This document shows, piece by piece, positions 1-13,300 of a stretch of 28,620 nucleotides of DNA; positions within the stretch are counted from its first letter, which is position 1; each line of letters begins with the position of its first letter. The notes under the pieces were generated by a model that was not told the DNA's origin, did not search any database, and was given only the letters and a program-made list of their open reading frames with translations. The position numbers and the translations under genes are program-made. The DNA is from Pelargonium cotyledonis (lineage: Eukaryota > Streptophyta > Magnoliopsida > Geraniales > Geraniaceae), in the NCBI GenBank assembly GCA_036897625.1, contig JAYMTA010000445.1, positions 1-28,620 on the forward strand, in the 5' to 3' direction.

Positions 1-1312
1 CCGTGCTGCTTCGGGTCGGTTGTGTCTCGTTGGCCGGTTAATAGGGTTAGTAGCTGAAAGTTTTGTTTTTTAGTATTGGGTTTGGGTTTGTTTTGGTGTT
101 TCGCTGTTGCTGTGTGTCACTCTGTATTGATCTAGTTTTGTGGGTCAGATTACTTGTTAGTGTTCATTGCCATTCATAAGTGGTTTTATCTCTCTAGGCA
201 ATACAACTTTAATACCTTTGTTCCCAAGGGCTGAAGGGTCAATAGGTAGAATGCTTTGATATCAGAGATATAGTTTGCTGTATCTACAGACATTGAGATA
301 TAGTTTAATGGTTATATCCATAAAGTTTAAATATTTACATGAATTTATGATGCTTTTCATAAGAATATATCACATTATAAAACTAACAAGACTATGCCAA
401 TTGTAAATAGAATAGTGCTTTGTTCAATTAGCATGTCTTTACTGTTTGCTTATTTGTAATCAATTAGCATAGCTCCCTTATGCGTTAAAGCATTGTAGCT
501 TGATGTACTAGTGCACCATTATCTCACTACCATGATTAGATTCTATACTCTTACATGTATATCAAAAGCAATTTTTTCAGACTCTGGACATGGTTTACTT
601 ATGTGTTAGTAGGCCCCATGTGCCTATGGCTATTTTGGATTCTTGCATTTCATAGTCACCTCTATTTCCCCTTTATTTTCCATTTGGATAGGGAGGGGTG
701 GGTGAGAATATTATGACTTCAATTGCTTTATAATAATGTTATTCATTGAGAAGCAGAAACCTTTTATTATATTTCACTAATATACCACCAGAGAGAGGTT
801 GCCTTAGGTCATTTTGGCACTTAAAAGTTGGATACCAATCAATGGTACTATGTGTGCTGGCAAATTTATTCATAAATATTTAATTTGTTCTTAGCCAACA
901 GAATTTCATAGTGGTCTTATGATGACAATCATATCTGTTCATATATATTATTTTTAGTGGGAAAGTTAAGGATTTCTGAATTGTGGTCATATCTGTTTAT
1001 TTGATTGATTGACAATAAATAAGGATGCATATACTTCACAAGGATGATATTGGTCAACATGGCATGTTTTTGGTGGCATTTGGGTATTTTCAGGGCCAAA
1101 ACACTGCATTTATTTTTTTGGGGTGAGATTATAGGAAATGCTTAGCTCATGTTTTATCTTCTTTACATGACCATAAACTTTATCCTTATGAAAGAAAGTA
1201 TATATGCTATATATGTGTGCCTCTGCCTGTCCCTTCTTGCTATTTTTGTTTTTATCTTTATTTTATTTTATATAATACGAATAGATCTAATTCTACACCC
1301 AAACTTTTGCAG
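1..1312 (+). other. 5' intron of the UPL-type ligase gene (left part outside window)
   Basis: This stretch is T-rich and has stops in all frames. It ends in a good acceptor (tttgcag, AG at 1311-1312) directly before the first recognisable ligase exon. Members of this family start with a short exon of about 30-35 codons ending just before the PKIKAF motif. I could not find that exon here, so I infer that it and its donor lie left of position 1. The stretch contains a 12-bp direct repeat, GAGATATAGTTT, at 265-276 and 295-306. I see no other gene or element. Short open frames at 1149-1420 are intron noise running into the exon. Confidence 0.6.
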
Positions 1313-4300
1313 CCTTCCAAAATTAAAGCATTCATTGACAAGGTTATACAATGCCCATTGCAAGATGTGGCAATCCCTCTATCTGGCTTTCGTTGGGAGT
1401 ATAGTAAGGTAATAATATGACTTTTGCAAGATGTAGCAAACCTTGTTGTTACTGTATTTGGTTTATTTATGTCCTCATTCCTTGACTAATTCATTGCCTG
1501 AACCTCAGGGAAATTTTCATCATTGGAGGCCACTGTTTCTGCATTTTGACTCGTATTTCAAGACTTACTTGTCTTCTAGGAATGATCTTCAGTTGTCAGA
1601 TAAAATTTTAGAGGATGATAACTCATTTCCAAAACAAGCAGTTCTACAGATTTTACGAGTGATGCAAATAATTTTGGAGAATTGCCATAACAAGAGTTCA
1701 TTTAATGGCCTAGAGGTATGCAGTAATGGCCTAAGTTAATCATTTTCTTAATTGAGGGGATTCAGATGGTGTGCCATTCTGAATCCTGATTTCTGCTTGT
1801 GAACTTATCGTCAATTATAACTCTGCAACATTTGCACTTTTTTATTCATCTAATATATATTTGTTCTTCGTCTTCAGCATTTCAAGCTTCTACTTGCATC
1901 AACAGATCCTGAGATACTTATAGCTACATTAGAGACACTTTCTGCCCTAGTGAAAATAAACCCCTCTAAGTTGCATGGAGGGGCAAAGTTGATTGGATGT
2001 GGCTCGGTTAATAGCTATCTTCTATCCCTGGCGCAGGGATGGGGGAGCAAGGAAGAGGGCTTGGGTTTATATTCATGTGTTACGGCTAATGAGAGAACCC
2101 AAGATGAAGGTCTTTCTTTGTTTCCATCTGATGCAGAAAATGAGTGTGACAAGTCACGGTATAGGATAGGCTCAACCCTTTATTTTGAGCTGCATGGGCT
2201 TAATGGCCAAGAGGAAAGTAGTGAGATTGCAAATTGTTCTAATTCTAGAGTGATCCATATACCAGATCTGCATCTGCAGAAGGATGATGACCTGTCACTG
2301 ATGAAACAGTGCATTGAGAAATACAATGTACCTTCTGACCTTCGGTTTTCATTGCTTACTAGAATCAGATATGCACATGCTTTCCGCTCTCCAAGAATAT
2401 GCAGGCTGTATAGTAGGATTTGCCTTCTTGCATTCATTGTGCTTGTTCAGTCTAGTGATGCTCACGATGAACTCTTATCCTTCTTTGCGAATGACCCTGA
2501 ATATACTAATGAGTTAATTAGGATTGTGCGGTCTGATGAAACTGTCCCTGGGACTATCAGAACACTTGCAATGCTTGCCTTGGGAGCTCAATTAGCGGCA
2601 TATACATCTTCTCATGAGCGGGCACGAATTTTGAGTGGATCTAGCATCAGTTTTGCTGGTGGGAATCGCATGATTCTTCTTAATGTGCTTCAAAGAGCTG
2701 TTTTGTCCCTGAATACTTCAAATGATCCATCCTCAGTTTCATTTGTAGAAGCACTTCTTCAGTTCTATTTACTCCACATTGTTTCTACCTCAGCTGCAGG
2801 GAGTAATCTTAGGGGTTCAGGAATGGTTCCCACATTCTTACCTCTTCTGGAGGATTCTGATCCTACGCATATGCGCCTTGTATGTTTTGCTGTGAAAACA
2901 CTACAGAAGCTTATGGATTATAGTAGTTCTGCTGTGTCGACATTTAAAGAGTTGGGCGGAGTGGAGCTCTTAGCGCAAAGACTACAGATAGAAGTGCATA
3001 GAGTTATTGGTTTGGCAGCAAATGACAATTCAATGGTAATTGGCGAGTGCTCAAAATACTGTGATGATCAGTTATACTCCCAGAAGAGGCTCATCAAAGT
3101 TTTACTGAAGGCCCTCGGGTCTGCTACATATGCCCCTGCTAACTCTGCCAGATCCCAAAGTTCTCATGACAGTTCTTTACCAGCTACTCTCAAACAAATA
3201 TTTTGGAATGTTGATAAATTTGGAGGGGACATATACTACTCAGCTGTCACTGTTATGAGTGAAACCATTCACAAGGACCCAACTTGTTTTTCTGTGCTAC
3301 ATGAAATGGGTCTCCCAGCTGCATTTTTATCTTCAGTGTCTGCTGGAATACTTCCTTCTTCAAAGGCCCTAACATGTGTTCCCAATGGCGTAGGTGCCAT
3401 TTGTCTCAATGCAAAAGGTTTGGAGGCTGTGAAAGAAACTTCTGCACTGCGGTTTCTCGTTGATGTCTTCACTAACAAGAAATATATTATAGCGATGAAT
3501 GAAGCCATTGTTCCTCTGGCCAATGCAGTGGAAGAGCTTTTGCGTCATGTATCTTCATTGAGGAGCGCTGGTGTGGATATAATCATTGAAATTGTTGATA
3601 AGATTGCCTCATTTGAGGACAGTAACTGTACAGGATCATCTGGAAAAGCTAGTGGGAGTACTGCTATGGAAATGGATTCTGAAGGGAAAGAAAGTGAAGG
3701 ACCATGCTGTGTAGTTGGTGCAGGAGATTCAGCTGCAGAAGCAGTTAGTAATGATCAGTTCATTCAACTATCTATTTTTCATTTGATGGTCCTGGTTCAC
3801 AGAACAATGGAAAATACTGAAACATGTAGATTATTTGTAGAGAAATCAGGGATTGAAGCTTTACTGAAGCTTTTATTACGGCCAAGTATTGCACAGTCAT
3901 CTGAGGGGATGTCTATCGCTTTACATAGCACCATGGTTTTCAAAGGTTTTACTCAACATCATTCTGCTCCGTTGGCACGGGCTTTCTGTTCGTCTCTTAG
4001 GGATCACTTGAAGAAAGTTTTGAATGGATTTGGTCTGGTTTCAGGGTCTTTTTTGTTGGATCCCAGGGGTACATTGGATAACAGCATATTTTCTCCTCTC
4101 TTCCTTGTTGAGTTTCTTTTATTCCTTGCTGCTTCAAAAGACAACCGTTGGGTTACTGCATTGCTCACAGAATTTGGAAATGATAGCAAGGATGTTTTGG
4201 AGGATATTGGATGTGTTCATCGAGAAGTGCTATGGCAGATAGCTCTACTTGAGGATGCCAAGATTGAGATGGAGGATGATCCTGCTGGTTCCACTTCTGA

Positions 4301-7300
4301 GTCTCAGCAGTCAGAATCAAATGCAAACGAAACTGAAGAGCAAAGATTCAATTCATTTAGGCAGATCCTTGATCCATTGTTGAGGAGGAGGACATCAGGA
4401 TGGAGTATTGAATCTCAGTTTTTTGACCTAATAAACTTATACCGGGATCTTGGTCGTGCTACTGGGTTTCAATCAAGACTCGGTACTGATGGTCTTCCTA
4501 GTCTACGTTTTGGAGCTAGTAATCAATTTCATCATTCTGATTCTCCAGATGCTGCTGGGGCTATTAGCAAGAAGGAATACGATAAGCAGAGGTCCGACTA
4601 TACTTCCTGCTGTGACATGGTGAGGTCATTGTCGTTTCATATCACCCATTTGTTTCAGGAGCTGGGGAAGGTGATGTTACTTCCTGCACGACGGCGAGAT
4701 GATGCTATGAATGTATCCCCTTCTTCAAAATCTGTGGCTTCTACTTTTGCTTCTATTGCTTTGGATCACATGAATTTTTGGCGTCATGCAAATCCTTCGG
4801 GGTCTGAGGCATCTATATCAACAAAATGTCGCTACTTTGGTAAGGTCATTGATTTCATTGATGGCATTCTTTTGGACCGGCCAGATTCTTGTAATCCTGT
4901 TTTTGTAAATTGTTTGTATGGACATGGAGTTGTTCAATCGGTTTTGACCACATTCGAAGCTACCAGCCAATTGCTATTCACTGTTAATAGGGCTCCTTCA
5001 TCTCCCATGGAGACAGATGACGGGAAATTAAAGCAGGATGAAAAGGAGGATTCAGATCATTCATGGATTTATGGTCCATTATCTAGCTACGGTAAACTAA
5101 TGGATCACTTGATCACATCATCTTTTATTTTATCTCCTTTTACAAAGCACTTGCTTACTCAGCCCCTGACAAATGGAGATGTTCCTTTTCCACGGGATGC
5201 TGAGACATTTGTGAAGATTCTTCAGTCCATGGTACTTAAAGCAGTGCTTCCTGTTTGGACTCATCCACAATTCACTGACTGCACTTATGATTTCATTACT
5301 ACGATAATTTCTATCATTAGGCACATTTATTCTGGGGTGGAAGTGAAAAATGTTACAAGCAGCACCAGTGCTCGTGTTACTGGCCCCCCTCCAAATGAAA
5401 CTACTATTTCAACTATTGTAGAGATGGGTTTCTCCCGGTCCAGAGCAGAAGAAGCTTTGAGGCAGATTGGTTCAAATAGTGTGGAGTTAGCAATGGAGTG
5501 GTTGTTCTCCCATCCAGAGGAAGTCCAAGAAGATGATGAGCTTGCTCGGGCACTTGCAATGTCCCTGGGAAGCTCTGAATCAGAGATGAAGGATGAGGTT
5601 GCAAATGATGCTGGTCAACCTCTTGAAGAGGAGATGGTGCAACTTCCTCCTGTTGAAGAGCTGTTGTCAACATGTGCAAAACTTCTGCAGATGAAGGAAC
5701 CTTTAGCTTTTCCAGTTCGGGACCTTCTTGTGATGATATGTTCCCAAAATGATGGTCAATATAGGTCAAGCGTTGTATCCTTTATTGTTGAGCGAGTGAA
5801 GGAATGTAGTTTGATTCCTCACAATGGGAATAGTTTCATGCTATCTTCTCTTTTCCATGTCCTTGCTTTGATTCTGCAAGAAGATGTAGCGGCACGGGAA
5901 GTTGCCTCTAAGAATGGTTTGATAAAAATTGCTTCAGATATACTTCTAAAGTGGGATCCAGCTTCAGTTGAGAAGGATAAATGCCAAGTTCCAAAATGGG
6001 TAGCAACAGCTTTTCTTGCTATCGATCGGCTGTTGCAGGCAGATAAGAAGATGAATTCTGAGATTGTGGAGCAGTTGAAGAGAGTTGATGTTGGTCGCCA
6101 GCAGACATCTATTAATATTGATGAGGATAAGGAAAACAAGTTGCAGTCTGCATTGGGAGTATCTCCTATCCATATAGACACACCAGACGAGAAGAGGCTT
6201 ATTGAGATTGCTTGTAGTTGTATGAGGAATCAGCTTCCATCAGAAACGATGCATGCCGTTCTCCAACTATGCTCCACACTGACTAGATCTCATTCTGTTG
6301 CTGTAAGTTTTCTTGATTCTGGGGGTTTGAGTCTGCTGCTTTGTTTGCCTACTAGGAGCCTCTTTCCTGGGTTTGACAATGTTGCTGCTACTATAATCCG
6401 TCATATTCTTGAAGATCCTCAGACTCTCCAGCAAGCAATGGAATCTGAGATTCGGCATAGTCTTGTGGCTGTTGCCAACAGACAACCCAATGGAAGGGTC
6501 ACTCCCCGCAATTTTCTTTTGAACTTGGGCTCTGTCATTTCAAGGGATCCAGTGATTTTTATGCAGGCTGCTCAGTCTGTGTGCCAAGTTGAGATGGTTG
6601 GTGAGAGGCCATATGTTGTCTTGCTGAAAGATCGTGAAAAAGATAAAAGCAAAGAGAAGGAAAAAGACAAAACCCAATCAACTGATGGGAAGGTCACTCT
6701 GGGCAATGTGAACTCAGTAGGCACTGCTAATGTTCATGGAAAACTTACTGATGCAAATTCCAAGAGTGTGAAAGCTCATCGGAAATCTTGTCAGAGCTTT
6801 ATAAATGTGATTGAGCTTTTACTAGATTCAGTGTGCACTTTTGTACCTCCTTCAAAAGATGACGCAATTTCAGATGTGCCTTGTGATACACAGTCAACAA
6901 CTGACATGGACATCGATGTTGCTGCAATCAGGGGGAAAGGGAAGGCAGTTGCCTCTGGGCCTGAAGAGAAGGAAGCCACTGGCCAGGAAACCTCTGCATC
7001 ACTTGCAAAGGTTGTTTTCATTTTGAAGCTTTTGACAGAGATCCTACTGATGTATTCTTCATCTGTCCATGTTCTGCTGCGGAGAGATGCTGAGGTTAGT
7101 AGCTGCAGAGGTCCTCATCAAAGAGGTGCTGGCTTATCCTCGGGTGGGATTTTTCACCATATTCTTCACAAGTTTCTCCCTTGTTCGTGGAATTTGAAGA
7201 AGGAAAAGAAACTAGATGGTGACTGGACACATAAACTAGCTACACGGGCCAGTCAGTTTCTGGTGGCATCTTGCGTTCGCTCTGCGGAGGCAAGGAAAAG

Positions 7301-10300
7301 AGTTTTCACCGAGATAAGTTACATTTTCAATGATTTTGTTTACTCATGTAATGGGTTTAGACCACCAGGAAATGATACTCTAGCTTTTGCTGATTTGCTT
7401 AATGATATACTGGCTGCTCGTACACCTACTGGTTCATACATATCAGCTGAAGCTTCTGCAACTTTTATAGATGTTGGTCTGGTTAAGTCATTAACCCGTA
7501 CTCTTCAGATATTGGACCTTGATCATACTGACTCACCCAAAGTTGTCACAGCACTTGTCAAAGCCCTGGAGTTGGTGACTAAGGAACATGTGCATTCTAC
7601 TGATTCTACTTTGAAGGTTGACAGTTCGCCGAAACCTCCCGATCACAATCAACCTGGGAGAACAGATAACATTGTGGCATCCCAATCTATGGAAACAGCT
7701 TCCCAATCTAATCATGATTCTGCGGGAGCTGAGAATATTGGATCTTTTAACACTGCTCAAATCTATGGTGGCTCTGAGGCTGTGACAGATGATATGGAAC
7801 ATGATCAGGATCTTGATGGTGGTTTTGTCCCAGCTACTGAAGATGACTACATGCATGAGACTTCTGAGGATGGAAGGGGTCTTCAAAATGGAATTGATAC
7901 TGTGGGAATACGATTTGAGATCCAGCCACACGTTCAAGAGAATCTTGATGAAGACGATGATGAGGAGATGTCTGGGGATGATGTAGATGAAGATGAAGAC
8001 GAAGATGAAGATGACGAGGAACATAACGATTTGGAAGAGGATGAAGTCCATCACCTGCCACATCCTGACACAGATCAAGATGAACACGAGATTGATGATG
8101 ATGAGTTTGATGAGGAAGTACTGGAGGAAGATGAAGATGATGAAGACGATGATGAGGATGGAGTTATACTTAGACTGGAAGAGGGCATTAATGGAATAAA
8201 TGTCTTTGATCATATTGAGGTTTTTAGCAGAGATCATGGTTTTCCCAATGAAACTCTCCGCGTGATGCCTGTAGAAGTGTTTGGTTCCAGACGTCAAGGG
8301 CGTACTACTTCCATTTACAATCTCTTAGGCAGAACTGGTGACAGAACTGCTCCCTCACAGCATCCTCTTTTAGTGGGACCTTCCTCACTTGTATCAGCAT
8401 CCAATAGACAGACAGGTAAGCTGCTATGATTAGTAACTTTTTATTCTAGCAAGTAACAAGGCAATTATCTTATTTTAACTAGTACAACCCATCACAACTT
8501 CACTTACTGTATTTTCCCTTTTATGTTTGATTGTGATTGTGTAATTTGTATCATGAATTTCTGATGTTTGACTCTTCAATTTTCCAGAGAATAGCCGAGA
8601 TTTGGTTGTTTCAGATAGGAACTTGGAGAACCCATCACGGTTGGATACTGTGTTTCGGTCCCTTAGGAATGGACGCCACGGGCATCGTTTGAACTTGTGG
8701 ATGGATGACAACCAACAATCTGGTGGATCAAGTGCTGCAAGTGCTGTACCACAAGGACTTGAAGAACTACTTATTTCGCAGTTGAGGCGACCAACCCCCG
8801 AGAAACCTTCTGACCAGAATACAACAAATGCTGATTCTCAAAGTAGAAGTGAGGCTACTCAGGTGCAAGAATCTGAGGCAGGTTTGAGGCCTGAAAATCC
8901 CCTTGAAAACGATGTAAATAATGAGTGTGGCAATATGCCCCCTCCTTTGTCAGCTGTGGATAGTTCTGGTAGTGCTGCTATTAGACCTGCAGCTGGTGAA
9001 TCTTTACAAGGAACAGACTTGTCGGGTACACAAGTACAATCTGTTGAAATGCAGTTTGAGCACAATGATGCAGCTGTACGGGATGTTGAAGCAGTTAGCC
9101 AAGAAAGTGGTGGAAGTGGGGCAACTTTAGGGGAGAGTCTTCGAAGCCTTGATGTTGAAATTGGAAGTGCTGATGGTCATGATGATGGTGGAGAAAGACA
9201 AGGTTCTGCAGATAGAGCTCCTTTGGGTGATTCACATGCAACTCGGACAAGAAGAGCAAACGTCTCCTTTGGCAGTTCCACCCCTGTTGGTGGAAGAGAT
9301 GTATCTCTTCATAGTGTGACTGAAGTTTCAGAAAATTCTAGCCGTGAAGCAGATCAGGACGGTCCAGCTGCAGAGCAGCAAATCAATAGTGATAGTGGTG
9401 CTGGAACAATTGATCCAGCCTTTTTGGATGCTCTTCCTGAGGAGTTACGCGCAGAGGTTCTTTCAGCTCAACAGGCTCAAGTGCCTCAGCCTTCAAATAC
9501 TGAGCCTCAAAATGCTGGAGATATTGATCCAGAATTTTTAGCAGCCCTTCCTCCAGACATCCGGGCAGAAGTTCTGGCACAGCAACAAGCACAGAGGCTA
9601 CATCAATCCCAGGAACTGGAAGGTCAACCTGTTGAAATGGATACTGTCTCCATAATTGCTACATTTCCTTCTGAATTGAGAGAAGAGGTAGATTGGTATA
9701 TAAGTTTAGTCTGTTGAATTGAATTGCATGATTTTAATCTTTTGTATCTGATTGTCCTTAGGTTCTTTTAACATCATCTGATGCTATCCTGGCCAATCTC
9801 ACTCCTGCTCTTGTTGCCGAGGCACACATGTTGCGAGAAAGATTAGCACATCGTTACCATAATCGTGCTCTTTTTGGCATGTACCCTAGAAATCGTAGGG
9901 GTGAGACTTCTAGACGGGGTGAAGGTATTGGATCAAGTTTGGACAGAGCCGGGGGAAGTATTGCATCACGTAGGTCAATTGGTGCCAAGTTAGTGGAAAC
10001 GGAAGGAGCTCCTTTGGTTGATGTAGATGCTCTGCAAGCCATGATTAGATTGCTCCGTGTAGTTCAGGTATGAATTTGGTGGGTTGTGTGTGCCCTTGTT
10101 AATTTGTTTTGAAATGTCTGAATTATATTTGTTATTATTTTACAGCCTTTGTATAAAGGTCAGCTGCAGAGGCTCTTGTTGAATTTATGTGCTCATAGTG
10201 AAACCCGAACTGCTCTTGTAAAAATCCTCATGGACATGCTGATGCTTGACACAAGGAAACCCATTGGTCACTTCAATGCTGTTGAGCAATCATATAGACT

Positions 10301-13300
10301 TTATGCATGTCAGAGTAATGTGATGTATTCTCGTCCTCAGTCATTTGATGGTAAGACTATTTATGCCCCCTTCTATTGAATCTGCTGTGAAGCTATTTGT
10401 GATAAAAAAAAAAAAGTGTAGCTGGATTAAGGTTGTCTAGTCTTTTTTTTAGATATACATTTCTTGTGTCTTAGATACTTGCTGCTATGTGCACCTAGAG
10501 TATACTGTTGATTACTTCTGTTAATCTACACGTTTTTCTATATTTTATTTTCTTAAGCTGTCATTATGTTTGACCTTGGCATTGATGGATTATTTGCCTA
10601 TCTCATCCTTATATGATGTATCTATTTTGTAGGAGTCCCTCCCTTGGTGTCCCGCCGCGTTCTTGAAACTCTTACTTACTTGGCTCGAAATCATCCTTAT
10701 GTGGCCAAGATTTTGCTGCAGATTAGGCTGTCACACCCTTCCTCAAAGGAGCCAGAGGATAGTAGTCAGGGTCGTGGTAAAGCTGTGATGGTTGTTGAAG
10801 AGGATCAGAGTAGTAGAGAGCACCAGGATGGATATCTATCTGTTGCATTGCTCTTGAATCTCTTGAATCAACCTCTCTATTTGAGGAGTATAGCCCATCT
10901 TGAACAGGTGATGCCTGTATAAATATAAATTTGGGTTTCTTCTAGTTCTGTTTAGCTGTTGGTTCCCAAAGGACCTACTCTATTTTTGTTGTTTTTTCAG
11001 CTACTTAACTTATTGGAGGTCATCATTGATAATGCTGAAAGCAAGGGAAGTTCAAACAAAACTGGGATGTTGGCTACTACTGAACAACCATCTGGTCCTC
11101 AAATTTCAACACCTGATGCAGAGGTAAACGTGGAGTCAGGTGCTGTCTCTTCTGAAGTTGGTCCTGCATCATCTAGTGCCATCAATTCCTCCAAACCTAC
11201 AACTTCCGGTGTCAGTGCTGAAAGTGATGCCGAAAGCGTTTTGTCAAATCTGCCAGAGTCAGAACTTCGACTTCTATGCTCATTGCTTGCTCGTGAAGGG
11301 TATGACGTGCTTTGGTTACACCTTATGCATTATCTTTTGCTTTTGTTCTCTTGTTTTCAATGGTTCAAGTTTCTTGTGTTGCCTCATACTACTCTGAGCC
11401 TCGTTTGACTTAAACTTGTTTGGTTGCAGTGATAGTGTTTTGTCTACTATTTTATGTGCTTGGGCTCTCTTTTAGTACTCCCAGCTGTTAGCCAGTTCAT
11501 GTTGGTGTCTATTGCGTCTTAATTTCAGTTTTGGATGGGCTTGATAATGATTCTGTTTTTATTTGTTTGTTGATGTTTTAATGTCATTGTGAAGGTTATA
11601 TTTTGTTAATTTGATTACCCTCACCAGTAATATACTGTTTCACTTTTGTTTACTAGAATAAATTATAGTTCAAGCGGCTGACTTAGTGACTCTTGTTTCT
11701 TAGTATATATTATGGGTCAAGGGTCTAGCTTTTGTTGCCATGCTTGTTTTACATTGCTAGCTATTAATAAATTATATGAATTCCATGCCCTTTATCACTC
11801 TATTGCTATCACATACTTCATCATCTGGATTACTATAAATGTAGACGTTTGGATTTGGGTCCTTTTGGATGGGATTCTTATGTTCTTTTATGTACTGAAA
11901 TATATGAAATTGTTTTTTTTTGTATTAACGACCTGATGGTGTGAAACAACTGCCTTTGTCATAACAAATAACTAAATGACTATGGTATACTAGTGCTCCC
12001 TTTCAGAAAGTGCACCAGCTCTTCTATATTTATTGTTTGAACATCTTGATTTTGTTAAAATTTGAGTGTTTATTTTCCTTTGTATCTGCTTGGTCTGACA
12101 TGCTACAATATCCTTCCAGTTTGTCAGATAATGCATATACTTTAGTGGCAGAGGTGATGAAGAAGTTGGTCGCCATAGCCCCCGCTCATTGTCATCTCTT
12201 TATTACTGAGCTATCAGCTGCTGTTCAGAGTTTAACTAAATCTGCTATGGATGAGTTACACATGTTTGGTGAAGCTGTGAAAGCACTCCTCAGTACAGCG
12301 TCTTCTGATGGTGCTGCAATTCTAAGGGTTCTGCAGGCTTTAAGTTCTCTTGTTTCCTCATTGATTGAGAAAGAGAAGGATCGGCAGGTTGCTCCTGAAA
12401 AGGAGTATACTGTTGCTCTTTCACAAGTATTGGACATCAATGCAGCTTTAGAGCCTTTGTGGTTGGAGCTGAGCTCTTGCATAAGCAAAATAGAGAGTTA
12501 TTCAGATTCTGCCCCTGATTTGTCTGCTCCATCAACATCTTCCTCATCTAAACCGTCTGGTGTCATTTCTCCACTTCCTGCAGGAACTCAGAATATATTG
12601 CCATACATAGAATCCTTCTTTGTGATGTGTGAGAAGTTGCATCCTTCTCAACCTGGTTCTACTCATGATTTTGGTGCTGTGGCAGTTTCTGAGGTTGAAG
12701 AGGCCGGCACATCCACTGGTCAGAAAATTTCAGGTTCTGTATCAAAAGTTGATGAAAAGCAGATTGCGTTAGTTAAGTTCTCGGATAAGCACAGGAAGCT
12801 GTTAAATGCTTTCATCCGTCAAAATCCTGGGTTGCTTGAGAAATCTTTTTCACTCATGCTGAAAGTTCCACGCTTTATTGATTTTGACAACAAACGTTCT
12901 CACTTTAGATCAAAAATTAAGCATCAGCATGATCACCACCATAATCCTCTTAGAATTTCAGTTAGAAGAGCTTACATTCTTGAAGATTCATATAACCAAC
13001 TGCGCATGCGGTCTACTCAAGATTTGAAGGGGAGGTTGACTGTTCACTTTCAAGGAGAAGAGGGTATTGACGCAGGTGGGCTTACAAGGGAATGGTACCA
13101 GCTGTTGTCAAGGGTTATTTTTGACAAGGGAGCACTTTTGTTTACAACGGTGGGCAATGATTCAACATTCCAGCCAAACCCTAACTCAGTTTACCAAACT
13201 GAACATCTCTCATACTTCAAGTTTGTTGGGCGAGTTGTGAGTACCAATTTAGTTATCTTGTTTTTTTTTTAGGTATTAATATTATACATGTGCTCTTTTG

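Noticed and set aside
5413-6485. Several minus-strand open frames of 69-120 codons
   Set aside because: They are shadows of the 6.5-kb ligase exon, which is a confirmed coding frame on the plus strand.
7533-8297. 254-codon open frame on the minus strand
   Set aside because: It lies opposite the acidic tract of the ligase. Its Ile/Phe/His/Leu-rich peptide follows from reading GAT/GAA repeats backwards. It has no family features.
11712-11936. 74-codon hydrophobic plus-strand frame
   Set aside because: It falls within the 820-nt ligase intron, is driven by T-rich sequence and has no recognisable homology.
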